Positions 53,243-64,000 of a DNA stretch of 64,000 nt are shown here, one piece after another. The notes under the pieces were generated by a model. It searched no databases, had not been told where the DNA came from, and worked only from the letters and a program-made list of their open reading frames with translations. Within the stretch, counting starts at the first letter, position 1, and the number at the start of each line of letters is the position of its first letter. Position numbers and translations under genes: made by a program. This stretch comes from Epithemia pelagica (taxonomy: Eukaryota; Bacillariophyta; Bacillariophyceae; Surirellales; Surirellaceae), in contig OX337237.1 of NCBI GenBank assembly GCA_946965045.2, positions 806,001 through 870,000 of the forward strand. The letters are read 5' to 3'.

Positions 53243-56026
53243 ATGTTGTTGTCCAATACTAACCCACAGTCCAGAGTTGTTGGACATGACGACGCTGTGC
53301 CTGTGAAATGGCCAAGACTAATCAAGGTTTTTGAAGAACACGGGTGGCGCTTGGATCGCATATCAGGAAGTCATTTTATCTTTGTCAAGTCTGGTCACCG
53401 CTCCATTCCACTGGCGTTCCACGGCAACAGATCACTCACGAAAAAGTACGTCAAGTTGGTTCTGAAACAGGCGGATATCGTCGGCGATGTAGTAGCCGAA
53501 GATGAAGAATCTTACGAAGACGCCACCCCCCAAGTTATGGATGTCACCGATCCACCAAATGAAGGAGCTGCTGCTGTGAGACTAACAAAAAGGGTCGTCC
53601 CAATCCCTGACTCCAAGTGTTTGACCCACACCACCTCTCTCGATAAAGATGAATGGAGAAAACAGCACCAGACACAGCGTGTGGAGGTTTCGAAAGAGAT
53701 ATTACGACGGGAATCGCTCCTCGAGTCTGTCCAGTGCTTGGTAGCCGAAGGAAACTTTGCGCAGGCCTTGGCCTCCATTGAGAGCGAAAAACTCGATCTC
53801 GTTGACACTTCAGATAAGAATTACGAGGAGTTTTCCTCAAATCTATTCTTCTTCAAGATTATTGCCAAGATGGAGCTTGCTCTATCATATCCACTAAACT
53901 CGCCGCAACAGCGCGAGGGCATCATTGCGACGCTCAATCTTTCGAGTCGATACATGGAGGCAGTGCGAGATAGACGCCACCAAGCTCGAGAGCTTGCCAT
54001 GGGCCTACAAGCAAGGGTAATGAAGCTATATGTGCAAGAGGCGACAGAAGCGTCAAGAAAGTGCATGGCAGTGATTTTGCGTCGAGACCTTCCCACCAAT
54101 CACGCACTTCTCGATTTCTTTCCAAATGAAGGAGTCTCCAGTTCACGAGAGTTTGTGTTTTCTCAACTCGATGTCATGCTTGAATGTCTTCATTTCATCG
54201 TATCCATGTACAAGCTTGTTCTGAGCCAACCATTTGATTCCGTGAAAACAGTAGAACTGGCGGAAGAGGTTGAAGTGGCAACGTTGGTTTCACCCTGCAT
54301 TACCAGAATGCTTCTGTTGTTTAGCATGGAAAACTTTGATGCCGCAACGCAAGCGGCCGACAGCTTGCTCTTCGTGGCAGAGCACTTTCAAGAAGGAATC
54401 ACCATGATATGGCCCTTTGGTCCGAGAAAGGCATGGATTACAAAATCCCTGATCATTTCTATTTCAGAACATGTCAAGGCATTGGCCCCAGTATACCACT
54501 TTGCGAAAGAGGAGCTGAAATGGAGCCGTCTCGCAGGAGTGGTTGCCCGATGCAATGAGGCAGAAGATGTGGAAGAGTTGGAGACAAGGTTTCGGAGAGG
54601 TGCATTTTGCCTTTCCAGTGCCCTTACGTTCACGCAGAGAGCTCTCGACGTCATGGCAACTCATCGAAATGGTACAGAAGAGTTGATCGTTTCTACTTCA
54701 ACGAGAACGTTTATGTTCGATTCGCTGTTGGATCCAATCGAATTGCTGGGAGCCTCAGTGGATGAGTTCATGGCAACTGACCCCGTTGGAATGAAGCTGA
54801 ATGAGGTGAAGAAGTGGATTTCGACGCCAGGCCATGAACATATTGATGTATACATCAAGAAACATCAGGGCCCATGTAACCTCAGAGAATTCAGGACAGG
54901 GAAGTATGATCACCTTCGCCGTCAGCTGCTGCTGATCTTACGATATCTTCACCAAATCTCGGATGTTTACGCAACCTACTGTGATCACCTTGACACGGAG
55001 TCTCGGAAGGAGATGGAAGGCAACAAAATTTACACAAAGCATCGATTCGAAAGAATCAACTCAATCCGCTACGATCTTGTGTTCTTGTTCAGTATTCTTT
55101 TTGATAATGCCTCCCAAACCACAGCTTGGATGTTTGCTTATAAAGCCTTGGTTATCTTCTCGAGTGATCTGGATGTTTCGCATCGCTTTCACACGGAAAC
55201 ACCAAGCAAGCTACGTGGTCCGTGTGAGACGAAAGAAGAAATGTATGAACTTGGTGTGTGGGCTTTTGACCACGCGTTCAAGACGTACTCTCCGCTCTTT
55301 CTTCGTCGATACGTGATTGAAACAGAGGCGCGACGCCTGTGCGTCATTCGAGGAATCATTGGTCCCTTCCCCAGCTCATTCATGCCTGACCACCAAGGGG
55401 AAGCATTGGAAGCAATGGCTTTTTCATTGTTGTCCCAAGTCCTAAAGCGGTAAGGACGCAACATTCCGCAGTCATTTGTTCGAACAGTCCTACAAGATAT
55501 GATACAAACCCCTGACATGACGTCTGAGTCTCGCAGGTGGATCAAGAGCAAGGCAAAACGATACACCGAAAAAGTGCGCAGGTTTCAAAAACTAACGTGT
55601 GAGGAGGAAGCGAAGCTGAACTCCTGTTTGGCTTCAAGAAAGACAGCCATAGGTATATTGATGGAGAAACTTGAGGACAGCACGATGAAGCGCCGACGCC
55701 TTCCGTCAGATGTCTCCGAGAGAGTGTCGGCTTGTGCTGACCACAAAGAAAGGGTTCGTCTTGTCACTGCAAACTGCCACATGATTCGCCAGTGGTCTGC
55801 TGAAGATGCGACTGAGGTCGATCGGGCAATGTGGGCGTTGCAGGATTCCGCGGAAGTTGCGACCAGCTTTTTGCACCTGGCTCTTGGCTACCCAAAGGTA
55901 TCTAGCTTGTCAAGCCCTTCGTGGTCTCTCTCGGAATCTCAGACTTCCTTAAGTGACAATGTTCAGAATGACATTACCTGTCTGCAAAAAATCTTTGAAA
56001 AGGCGAATGCGCTGTTGGATGATTGA
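53243..56026 (+). CDS. Large helical protein with N-terminal HicA-like domain
   Basis: Exon 1 53243-55449, 87-bp intron 55450-55536 (GTAAGG..GCAG), exon 2 55537-56026; 898 aa, stop TGA. Residues about 22-80 match the HicA/YcfA fold: WPRLIKVFEEHGW, then RISGSHFIF with the family His (44), IPLAFHG and the basic helix KKYVKLVLKQADI. In bacteria HicA is a small double-stranded-RNA-binding mRNA interferase of toxin-antitoxin modules. Here it is fused to more than 750 residues of mostly helical sequence without a recognised domain, so an RNA-binding or RNA-processing role is only inferred. No HicB-like partner is visible nearby. Exon 2 from codon 770 onward is part of a 1300-bp unit that is repeated two more times downstream. 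Confidence 0.7.
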
Positions 56027-56099
56027 GTTGAGGCGCGAGACCGCACTCGAACATATCAAAATAATTGTTACATGCAGCTTGGTCTGCGACTTTTGCCAT

Positions 56100-56640
56100 G
56101 TAGCGCGACTTCCTTCGATTTCTAGAATATGTAATGTCTCTTTCAGTAAATGACAATCGCGATAGGATATCTTCCGGTCAGTAAAGGAAGGCCTTCCTCG
56201 AAAGCGATAGAAATAACAGGTGAATCCCTGTTGAGAATGTTGTCGATAGAACCAGTGGTATCAAATCTACCGGTGCATACCACGCCCGACCAATCGCATT
56301 GGCGGACAGTACTCGCCCTGTCTGCCCATGAAACCGCTGCATCCCATTCTAGGACAGATGTCTCATTTTCATTCATAAAGTTTTCAACATAGTACGGGGT
56401 CGAAACATCGTTAGTGGCATAGTAGATACATGCCAAGGCATACCGTTGCGCTATTCTCCACTCCTCCATCTCTGAGGATGTCTCCTCCACAAAGCGTAGC
56501 GCTATCATCCAATACGCTGACTCGTCATTGAAGTTTTGTTCATAATCCTCTGGGTAATTGGTGCGCAACATTACTTCCATGGCCGAAACACATCGAGTGG
56601 GCAATAGAGAGGGTTCGGAGGAAGTGGAAGGCAGCGTGGG
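56100..56640 (-). pseudogene. LRR-gene fragment in repeat unit 1
   Basis: Minus frame carries the end of a Pro/Ser/Thr stalk (TLPSTSSEPSLLPTRCVSAM), MLRTNYPEDYEQNF, WRIAQRYALACIYYAT and the N-cap CDWSGVVCTG, and stops at TGA 56143 after IAIVIY. A one-base shift there would continue as LKETLHILEIEGS, as in the paralogues, before running into the antisense HicA-like gene. Membrane span and LRRs are missing. It is a truncated relic overlapping the downstream flank of the 56026 stop. Confidence 0.85.
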
Positions 56641-56935
56641 GGGTATACCTCACTGGTTGACGGCAATTCGCTGGGAACAGCCGAGAAGGAAGGCTACTGA
56701 CTTGATGATGGTATCTTACTGGCGAGAACAATCGGCGTTCTGGATCCACTGTAAGGCACGGGCGAGAAGAATGGGTAACTACTCGAGGGAATCTGGTAAG
56801 ACACCGTACACAATGGGCAACGTATGCATGGTATGTCCAACCTTCCAATCCACACCTCCGTTTTAGGCCAGAATAATAAGTACGTCTTGTTTCCCCCACA
56901 CGCTACGAACTAACACTGTAGCAGAACTCTCATTG

Positions 56936-57326
56936 AAGAAAGACAGCCATAGGTATATTGATGGAGAAACTTGAGGACAGCACGATGAAGCGCCGACGCC
57001 TTCCGTCAGATGTCTCCGAGAGAGTGTCGGCTTGTGCTGACCACAAAGAAAGGGTTCGTCTTGTCACTGCAAACTGCCACATGATTCGCCAGTGGTCTGC
57101 TGAAGATGCGACTGAGGTCGATCGGGCAATGTGGGCGTTGCAGGATTCCGCGGAAGTTGCGACCAGCTTTTTGCACCTGGCTCTTGGCTACCCAAAGGTA
57201 TCTAGCTTGTCAAGCCCTTCGTGGTCTCTCTCGGAATCTCAGACTTCCTTAAGTGACAATGTTCAGAATGACATTACCTGTCTGCAAAAAATCTTTGAAA
57301 AGGCGAATGCGCTGTTGGATGATTGA
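56936..57326 (+). pseudogene. HicA-like gene 3' fragment, repeat unit 2
   Basis: Copy of the last part of exon 2, ending at the same stop. No promoter, no 5' part and no HicA domain. The frame stays open because the copy is recent. Confidence 0.92.
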
Positions 57327-57399
57327 GTTGAGGCGCGAGACCGCACTCGAACATATCAAAATAATTGTTACATGCAGCTTGGTCTGCGACTTTTGCCAT

Positions 57400-57940
57400 G
57401 TAGCGGGACTTCCTTCGATTTCTAGAATATGTAATGTCTCTTTCAGTAAATGACAATCGCGATAGGATATCTTCCGGTCAGTAAAGGAAGGCCTTCCTCG
57501 AAAGCGATAGAAATAAGAGGTGAATCCCTGTTGAGAATGTTGTCGATAGAACCAGTGGTATCAAATCTACCGGTGCATACCACGCCCGACCAATCGCATT
57601 GGCGGACAGTACTCGCCCTGTCTGCCCATGAAACCGCTGCATCCCATTCTAGGACAGATGTCTCATTTTCATTCATAAAGTTTTCAACATAGTACGGGGT
57701 CGAAACATCGTTAGTGGCATAGTAGATACATGCCAAGGCATACCGTTGCGCTATTCTCCACTCCTCCATCTCTGAGGATGTCTCCTCCACAAAGCGTAGC
57801 GCTATCATCCAATACGCTGACTCGTCATTGAAGTTTTGTTCATAATCCTCTGGGTAATTGGTGCGCAACATTACTTCCATGGCCGAAACACATCGAGTGG
57901 GCAATAGAGAGGGTTCGGAGGAAGTGGAAGGCAGCGTGGG
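57400..57940 (-). pseudogene. LRR-gene fragment in repeat unit 2
   Basis: Identical in layout to the unit 1 fragment. It has Leu in place of Val at DSP(V/L)ISIAF because of the ATAAGAGG variant. Confidence 0.88.
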
Positions 57941-58235
57941 GGGTATACCTCACTGGTTGACGGCAATTCGCTGGGAACAGCCGAGAAGGAAGGCTACTGA
58001 CTTGATGATGGTATCTTACTGGCGAGAACAATCGGCGTTCTGGATCCACTGTAAGGCACGGGCGAGAAGAATGGGTAACTACTCGAGGGAATCTGGTAAG
58101 ACACCGTACACAATGGGCAACGTATGCATGGTATGTCCAACCTTCCAATCCACACCTCCGTTTTAGGCCAGAATAATAAGTACGTCTTGTTTCCCCCACA
58201 CGCTACGAACTAACACTGTAGCAGAACTCTCATTG

Positions 58236-58626
58236 AAGAAAGACAGCCATATGTATATTGATGGAGAAACTTGAGGACAGCACGATGAAGCGCCGACGCC
58301 TTCCGTCAGATGTCTCCGAGAGAGTGTCGGCTTGTGCTGACCACAAAGAAAGGGTTCGTCTTGTCACTGCAAACTGCCACATGATTCGCCAGTGGTCTGC
58401 TGAAGATGCGACTGAGGTCGATCGGGCAATGTGGGCGTTGCAGGATTCCGCGGAAGTTGCGACCAGCTTTTTGCACCTGGCTCTTGGCTACCCAAAGGTA
58501 TCTAGCTTGTCAAGCCCTTCGTGGTCTCTCTCGGAATCTCAGACTTCCTTAAGTGACAATGTTCAGAATGACATTACCTGTCTGCAAAAAATCTTTGAAA
58601 AGGCGAATGCGCTGTTGGATGATTGA
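58236..58626 (+). pseudogene. HicA-like gene 3' fragment, repeat unit 3
   Basis: Third copy of the exon 2 end, again without any 5' part. Confidence 0.92.
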
Positions 58627-58699
58627 GTTGAGGCGCGAGACCGCACTCGAACATATCAAAATAATTGTTACATGCAGCTTGGTCTGCGACTTTTGCCAT

Positions 58700-59240
58700 G
58701 TAGCGGGACTTCCTTCGATTTCTAGAATATGTAATGTCTCTTTCAGTAAATGACAATCGCGATAGGATATCTTCCGGTCAGTAAAGGAAGGCCTTCCTCG
58801 AAAGCGATAGAAATAACAGGTGAATCCCTGTTGAGAATGTTGTCGATAGAACCAGTGGTATCAAATCTACCGGTGCATACCACGCCCGACCAATCGCATT
58901 GGCGGACAGTACTCGCCCTGTCTGCCCATGAAACCGCTGCATCCCATTCTAGGACAGATGTCTCATTTTCATTCATAAAGTTTTCAACATAGTACGGGGT
59001 CGAAACATCGTTAGTGGCATAGTAGATACATGCCAAGGCATACCGTTGCGCTATTCTCCACTCCTCCATCTCTGAGGATGTCTCCTCCACAAAGCGTAGC
59101 GCTATCATCCAATACGCTGACTCGTCATTGAAGTTTTGTTCATAATCCTCTGGGTAATTGGTGCGCAACATTACTTCCATGGCCGAAACACATCGAGTGG
59201 GCGATAGAGAGGGTTCGGAGGAAGTGGAAGGCAGCGTGGG
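58700..59240 (-). pseudogene. LRR-gene fragment in repeat unit 3
   Basis: As in unit 1, with a GGGCGATAG variant in the stalk codons (a stop between PSL and PTR region is altered to Ser-Pro). Confidence 0.85.
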
Positions 59241-59533
59241 GGGTATACCTCACTGGTTGACGGCAATTCGCTGGGAACAGCCGAGAAGGAAGGCTACTGA
59301 CTTGATGATGGTATCTTACTGGCGAGAACAATCGGCGTTCTGGATCCACTGTAAGGCACGGGCGAGAAGAATGGGTAACTACTCGAGGGAATCTGGTAAG
59401 ACACCGTACACAATGGGCAACGTATGCATGGTATGTCCAACCTTCCAATCCACACCTCCGTTTTAGGCCAGAATAATAAGTACGTCTTGTTTCCCCCACA
59501 CGCTACGAACTAACACTGTAGCAGAACTTTCAT

Positions 59534-60275
59534 TGAGAATTCAGAAGGGTAATAGGTAGTTGGGTAAAAGGCTCGCTGAGCCGACAATCGAATCACCAAC
59601 CGATACAACAATCCTCCACGGGTCAGAGAAGAGTTGCAAGTCAAAGTCCGCCGTGGGTGGGGGCAGTCGGTCCACTGATAAGAGGTTAGTCTTAAGATGA
59701 GTGTTAAAATGGTGATATTAATGATTGTGAGATGATTACTAACTAAGGTGTTTGATGAAGGTCGAGGTCCTGGCTCTTGTATACGGCCATGGATCTGGTG
59801 TGATAGGTCCTCAAATGGTTGGAGTAGACCTGCATTGTTGTATTGAAAGTATATGCAGTTGTATATCATATACCAATGCCAACAGCTCTTGCTTTGTTGT
59901 GATATAGGTAGTTTTCTTGGCGCGTTGTTGATTGCATTCTTGGAATTGTGGGAAAGGAAATATGGTCTCGCGTGATCGTGATTCGTGCTTTGATTACTTA
60001 GGTCGTTGAGGTAAGTCGTGGAGGTGCTCACTCGGATCGTGATTGCGCGCGCTTGAGAATATTGGGCGCGCACGTGATGGGCCATAGTCAATATCCGAGC
60101 GGTCGCCGATAGCGCGTGCATTGCGAGCATGCCTTGGCCAAAATTATAGGTCCGCGAGCATGCCGTCGTTCTTTTCTCACTTTTACACAAATGTCATCGG
60201 ATGCCATAAAATACTAGCATCAGTTGATGTGTTGTAGATTCCACCACCACCTAGTTAAAGGTGAGAATCCTAACA
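59534..60275 (-). mobile_element. Probable 3' LTR of a Ty1/copia-type element
   Basis: On the minus strand it begins TGTTAGGATTCTCA right after a purine tract and ends TGAATTCTCA, giving TG..CA ends with a related GGATTCTCA/GAATTCTCA terminus, 742 bp. It contains no coding sequence. The partner LTR is not in the window, so the boundary rests on the purine tract, the TG/CA ends and its place just downstream of the pol remnant. A 5-base target duplication (TTCAT before 59534) cannot be checked. Confidence 0.68.
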
Positions 60276-61849
60276 CTCCCCACAATTCGTCGAGTGAGGA
60301 TTGTTATTTTCCTTGTCATGCTTCTGAACGTTTCCTCCCCAGAAGAATATGATCTTGAACGTGGTCCATACTTTCGAGAATTTCCAATGCTTACTGACAA
60401 TGTATCCCGGACGCTCTCATAGGGATATCTCAGGCAATAAGTAATCAGTTCATCATTCTTCAGTTGGTAGGTCTTGTCGGTGCCCTTTGAGCTATGCTCC
60501 CCAGGTGCCTTCTTCATCCAAACATTGGGATCTGCTTTAGTTGGTGACAAATCCATATCAAGTGGGATGTCAAAGAAACAGTCACGCCAACATGCTCCTG
60601 AAGATTTTAATCCCTTTGAGGCCTTGTGCGTAATCAAGATGTGACCTGATTCCTTGAGTTCTTGTCTTGCAACTATCAAGATCTTCTCTCCAGATAAAGC
60701 TTCCAGGTCGTGTGCATTTCCAACTTTTGCTCCCCATATATCCATATCATTGAGAATCCCAAGACAGGTGGTTGTATGAAAGTTGTGAATGGAAGTAGTA
60801 CACAAAAGGATTGCCTCAACCGGTTCTTTGGTAAAAGCCTCGTCTGTGATGAGAAGTGCTGGGCGGCTATCATCATGTTTTACAAGATGGATTTGAATCT
60901 TGTTCTTGTGATACTCTTCTGGTGATGCATTTATCATTTCCCTTCTCTTGAACTGAGCTTGAACGCAATCCTTGACTTTCGTGAGGGATTGGATCTGTGA
61001 AGCCTGAAAGAGCTCAACTTCAGTAGTGTCGTGCCACTTTCTTTTACCATGTTGCTTGTCTAACAAAACAACTAATTCTTCATTTGTCATTGAAACTTGA
61101 TAACCAAACTTGTACTTGATGGAACGACAGACTTGCTTGATTCTTGACTGCTGTTTGGCAGCTTGAACAAGGCATTTACTGGTCTTGACAAAACGCTTGA
61201 GATGTTTCCATCCAAGTTCATTTAATAGGTCATGTTTCTTGGCATAGGCATCATTTACCATGAGTGACGGAGGCTCATAGATCATCTCCCCAGTCTCCCA
61301 ATCAACAAGTATATTACAGTGACTTCTTTTGTAGTCAGGATTGTTGCTAATACTTGACGGTTCTTGATCTGCAACAACGTCCCTGAACTGAAAAACGTCA
61401 TCTTCAGTTTCCTGTGCTTGGTTGTCCTGTTTGATGTATTCCATATGTTGACGGTATGAAATTATCTTGTCAATGTCGGAAATGGATTTGCAGAAAGTGT
61501 ACTTGATACAGTCTTCTTGCTTGAGAGCATCTTGTTCTAAATCAATGACGCATCTTATAAGACACGGTTGTGGTTGCTCCTCATTATACGGTTGTCGTTG
61601 CTCCCCATTTTCCTCTGGATCATAAACAAGGAAAGGTTGTCCAATAGTGTCATCATGTTTGATCGTTGGAATTTGCGTGGATGGATCTTCACCTTTGCTA
61701 GAAATGAGAACAATGTCAGCTTGCTTGCCGTTGGGTTCACTTGGAAGCGATTCCTCCCCTGAAGAGGTATCCACACAAAGGTTGCTGGGTGGCGTGGGTG
61801 CATCATGAAGAATGGCAGAGTAACAAAGGGTTTGAGTGTCCAGAGACAA
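60251..61849 (-). pseudogene. Degenerate copia pol (reverse transcriptase region)
   Basis: 532-codon open frame without an ATG at its head. LVDWETGEMIYEPPSLM and KHDLLNELGWKHLKRF match the linker before the copia RT (WENGE, GW..). Then IQIHLVKHDDSRPALLITDEA, WGAKVGNAHDLEALSGEKIL (canonical DIGNAYLEA decayed), HILITHKASKGLKSSGACW and MDLSPTKADPNVWMKKAP follow. The catalytic aspartates of the YVDD box and RNase H are absent; the frame runs straight to the LTR. The element is therefore an internally deleted, non-autonomous copy. Confidence 0.82.
60276..60283 (-). other. Polypurine tract
   Basis: Minus strand GTGGGGAG immediately before the TGTTAG of the LTR, the expected plus-strand primer site of a copia element. 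Confidence 0.7.
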
Positions 61850-61972
61850 AGTATCACCAATAGGAGGGGCAAAAACAAGCCAGTAGCCAAGTGTCGTGAC
61901 AAAAGAGGGAGGGTAGGGACGGTAGGGACGGTGGGAGAGGGCATATGATTCGGTAAAGTAGGGGGCCTTGTC

Positions 61973-63667
61973 CTAGATAAGGAAGAAAAGAGGGTGGGTA
62001 ATGCCGGGTGGGCGACCATTGGGGATCTCAAGAGGGATATGGCCCGAAACGGTCACGACGTACGTTGTCCTCTTAACGGTCTGATAACGGTTCTCAGCCA
62101 TGTTCTGATCTTGGAGGTATGGTTTGGAACAGTATTCTCCAAGCAGGGGTGTGAAGAAGGAAGGCGTATCAGGTCCATGATCGTAAGGTAAATCCAAGAG
62201 AAGGTTGAGGTTACAGACAACACGATTGGTATACTTCCCAAAAGCATCATTCGGATTGCCATCATTTTCAACAGTCCTCGAAGAAGGTGCCGTATCTTGC
62301 ATGGGATCAAGATACCAATGATTATAGCCAGTCAATTGATTGTCACCGGAGAAAGTAGACATGCGAGAGAGCAGATGTCGAGATATCTCAACTTTCTGTT
62401 TACAGTTGTTGTTCTCGAGGCAATCATTAGGGACGGATGTTGCCTTGGTATTGGACACCAAATTAGCAAGATCAGATGTTGGATGATTGACATCAAAATT
62501 GGTCACAACTTGTGGAACCAACCGGGTAATCAGATCAAAGAAATTATCTTGATGGTCTTGGGAATCATCTTGAATCATGTCGTCAATCCATGCACGACCA
62601 GGGTCGGGATCAGGTTCCGGATCAATGTCAAGAGTATGCGTCTGTTCCATGCATGCAGTTGTTGATGACACATTCTGGGTAGACTTGTTGTACGCAATGA
62701 TTACTTGACGACTATTGTCGTTGAGTTTACTCCATAGATTTCTTGGAAGACTGATCTTTGGACGAAGCGAAGATGATTCCTTGGTCTTCACGTTAGTTCT
62801 CTTAATCATGCGGTGTTTTTCTTTGGGTGATAGATCTTTGATATCAAAATCTTGATCATATTGAAAGTCGCATTGCTTGGTATGCTTAAGTCGGTTAGAC
62901 TTTGGTGCTCGAGTTGCTTGGTTATGATCATATGCGGCATCAAGGAGAAGACGGAAATATGATTGATAACAAAGTGTCTTTGCACCAGACAAGATGTTGA
63001 CTTGTCGTAAATCAGGTACCTTTTCAACGGCTTTCATCAGGAAGGTCATCCAAGTGGAGTGGCCAGGAATGTGATCAAACATTGATCCCAGATTGTCAAG
63101 AAGATGGAATTGGTGTTGAAAGTGGAGAAGAAACTGATAGGTTGTGCCGTGCCATGAATCATCGAGACGAAGATTGGAGATGTAGTTGTTAAGACGTAGC
63201 ACCTCTCTTTTTGCTAAACGAAATGACAAAATGCAACCTTGGTTCAGACGGAGCTTGGTGAAGTCTGCATTGATTCTCCAATGATCATAATTGGCCTTGG
63301 TGAGGTTCAACCAGGTAGAGCGAGGTAAATCAGACTGCTGCAGGGTTGAGGTTTGTTCTCGTGACCAATGTGCTAGGATCTTCAGTTGATGCCTTGTATA
63401 TGTCTTCAGGTCCATGGTCTTGTTCCCATACTTGTATTGTCCAAGGTCCTTGATATTCTTTTCTGGATTGACTGCAAGATAGTCGATGACATTCATAATG
63501 TGTTCGAAACCACTATGTTTTATCCATTGATGAAGGGCTTGAGCTTGTTCTTCATCACATTCAAATAGATGCTGGGTGATATGATTGAACACTTGTGTAT
63601 CTGATATGTCAGGCGGTACTGAGTCGTCAGAAGGAAGAGAAGGTGTCTTGGGGTATGTTGGATCCAT
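61973..63667 (-). pseudogene. Copia gag with fused integrase remnant
   Basis: 564 aa from ATG 63667. The first about 350 residues have the layout of a diatom copia Gag: an acidic N-terminus, FEHIMNVIDYL, RQVNILSGAKTLCYQSYFRLLLDAAYDHNQ and RQVIIAYNK. No CCHC knuckle or DTG protease is seen. After an Asp/Asn-rich stretch the frame carries QDQNMAENRYQTVKRTT and HIPLEIPNGRPPG, which correspond to the end of the integrase core (AE.R...KR and the following IPL..V/NG). The protease and most of the integrase are deleted. It lies upstream of the pol remnant on the same strand. Confidence 0.75.
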
Positions 63668-64000
63668 GGTAGTATATGGTTGGTTCGTTGTTTATTTAAT
63701 GTGTGGTGTGATCTGAACCCGGATGTACCACGTGTGTGCCACGTATGTAAGTACCCGGATGTGTGTTGTGCTTGGAACCCGGATGTGAGGGTCTCGGTTT
63801 TGTCTCTGGTTTGTCGTGGAAACTACTTAAAGTTACTTATCCTTGGTCACTTCCAGACTCGTTGCGGTGATCGAGTTGAACCGGGGAGTCAGGAATAGTG
63901 GTAGCTTCCTCGTCTTGCTCGTAGTCCTCAACAAAGTACTGGTCAGGTGAGTATTGGGAAGGTAGTTGCACGGAGTCCTGGTCCAGCTTGAGGTCCTGGA
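63668..64000. other. Retroelement leader, cut by the window edge
   Basis: Upstream of gag on the minus strand. It contains three ACCCGGATGT motifs (about 63717, 63752, 63777). No second LTR and no primer-binding site were recognised before the end. Confidence 0.5.

Larger units (their letters stand above)
55636..59535. repeat. Three tandem 1300-bp units, nearly identical
   Basis: Units 55636-56935, 56936-58235 and 58236-59535 share an exact 1300-bp period and differ at only a handful of bases (for example GCGCGACT versus GCGGGACT near 56102/57402, ATAACAGG versus ATAAGAGG, ATAGGTAT versus ATATGTAT, GGGCAATAG versus GGGCGATAG). Each unit holds the 3' end of the HicA-like gene on the plus strand and an LRR-gene fragment on the minus strand. 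The high identity points to recent amplification or active homogenisation. Confidence 0.97.

Noticed and set aside
56540-56899. Repeated 119-codon minus frame in each 1300-bp unit
   Set aside because: Out of frame with the recognisable LRR stalk fragment; it persists only because the units are near-identical.
59510-60190. 226-codon minus-strand frame at the array end
   Set aside because: Lies inside the inferred LTR and shows no protein family; LTRs often have chance open frames.
1-64000. CRISPR arrays, bacterial operons, rRNA or tRNA genes
   Set aside because: No regularly spaced short repeats with unique spacers, no Shine-Dalgarno-linked gene strings, and no rRNA or full tRNA cloverleaf was recognised; introns and targeting signals mark eukaryotic DNA.

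Overview
The window reads as nuclear DNA of a eukaryotic microalga, most likely a pennate diatom. The pointers are: short GT-AG introns of 76-374 bp; a plastid-type bipartite presequence with Phe right after the signal-peptide cleavage site (ABC1 kinase, 2384); a diatom-style Ty1/copia element; and a dispersed family of type II membrane proteins with a Ser/Pro/Thr-rich stalk and leucine-rich-repeat (LRR) ectodomain. Such proteins are known to be abundant in Seminavis robusta and relatives. The species guess comes from memory and was not searched. There is no operon logic: genes lie on both strands with AT-richer spacers.

Layout. 1-2383 is mostly empty, with a diverged tandem repeat and a weak small-secreted-protein candidate. 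2384-5617 is a plastid-type ABC1 kinase in three exons (+). 5777-6952 is a Kelch propeller (-). 7665-10812 (-) holds a single-pass protein with an amino-acid-binding-protein-like ectodomain, a broken second copy of that domain and a low-complexity leader ORF. 12603-15743 (-) is LRR copy 1, cut by one in-frame TAG. 16512-18197 (+) is a TIR-domain protein with a second phospholipase-D-like region and a C-terminal membrane anchor. 18626-22252 (-) is a von Willebrand A plus alpha-kinase gene with an in-frame TAG inside the kinase domain. 22337-27640 is a gene graveyard: a CRESS-type Rep helicase remnant, a Crinkler/RHS-type NTPase-nuclease, two ankyrin-like paralogues and an orphan alpha-kinase 3' fragment.

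28495-41417 (+) holds LRR copies 2, 3 and 4, decayed to different degrees, plus a GIN/DUF2807-like beta-solenoid membrane protein (-) between copies 3 and 4. 41436-42420 is a broken partial copy of the IPI1/TEX10 gene carrying a 632-bp MITE-like element. The intact IPI1/TEX10 gene (43165) and MCM9 (46462-50363, two exons) are housekeeping genes for ribosome assembly and DNA repair/replication. 51017-51929 is a tubby/LURP-one-like protein with a frame break. 53243-56026 is a two-exon gene with an N-terminal HicA-like domain. Its 3' end, with an antisense LRR fragment, lies in three 1300-bp tandem copies (55636-59535). The array ends within about 3 bp of a copia-type LTR (59534-60275), whose degenerate pol and gag fill the window to its end.

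Main themes: (1) a receptor-like LRR family evolving by duplication, gene conversion and decay, with a conserved cytosolic N-terminal motif set in low-complexity sequence; (2) at least two genes where an intragenomic paralogue shows Gln (CAG, CAA) exactly where this copy has a stop (TAG, TAA), plus further in-frame stops in otherwise conserved genes; (3) bacterial-type domains in a eukaryote (TIR plus PLD-like, HicA-like, amino-acid-binding-like, CRESS Rep-like).
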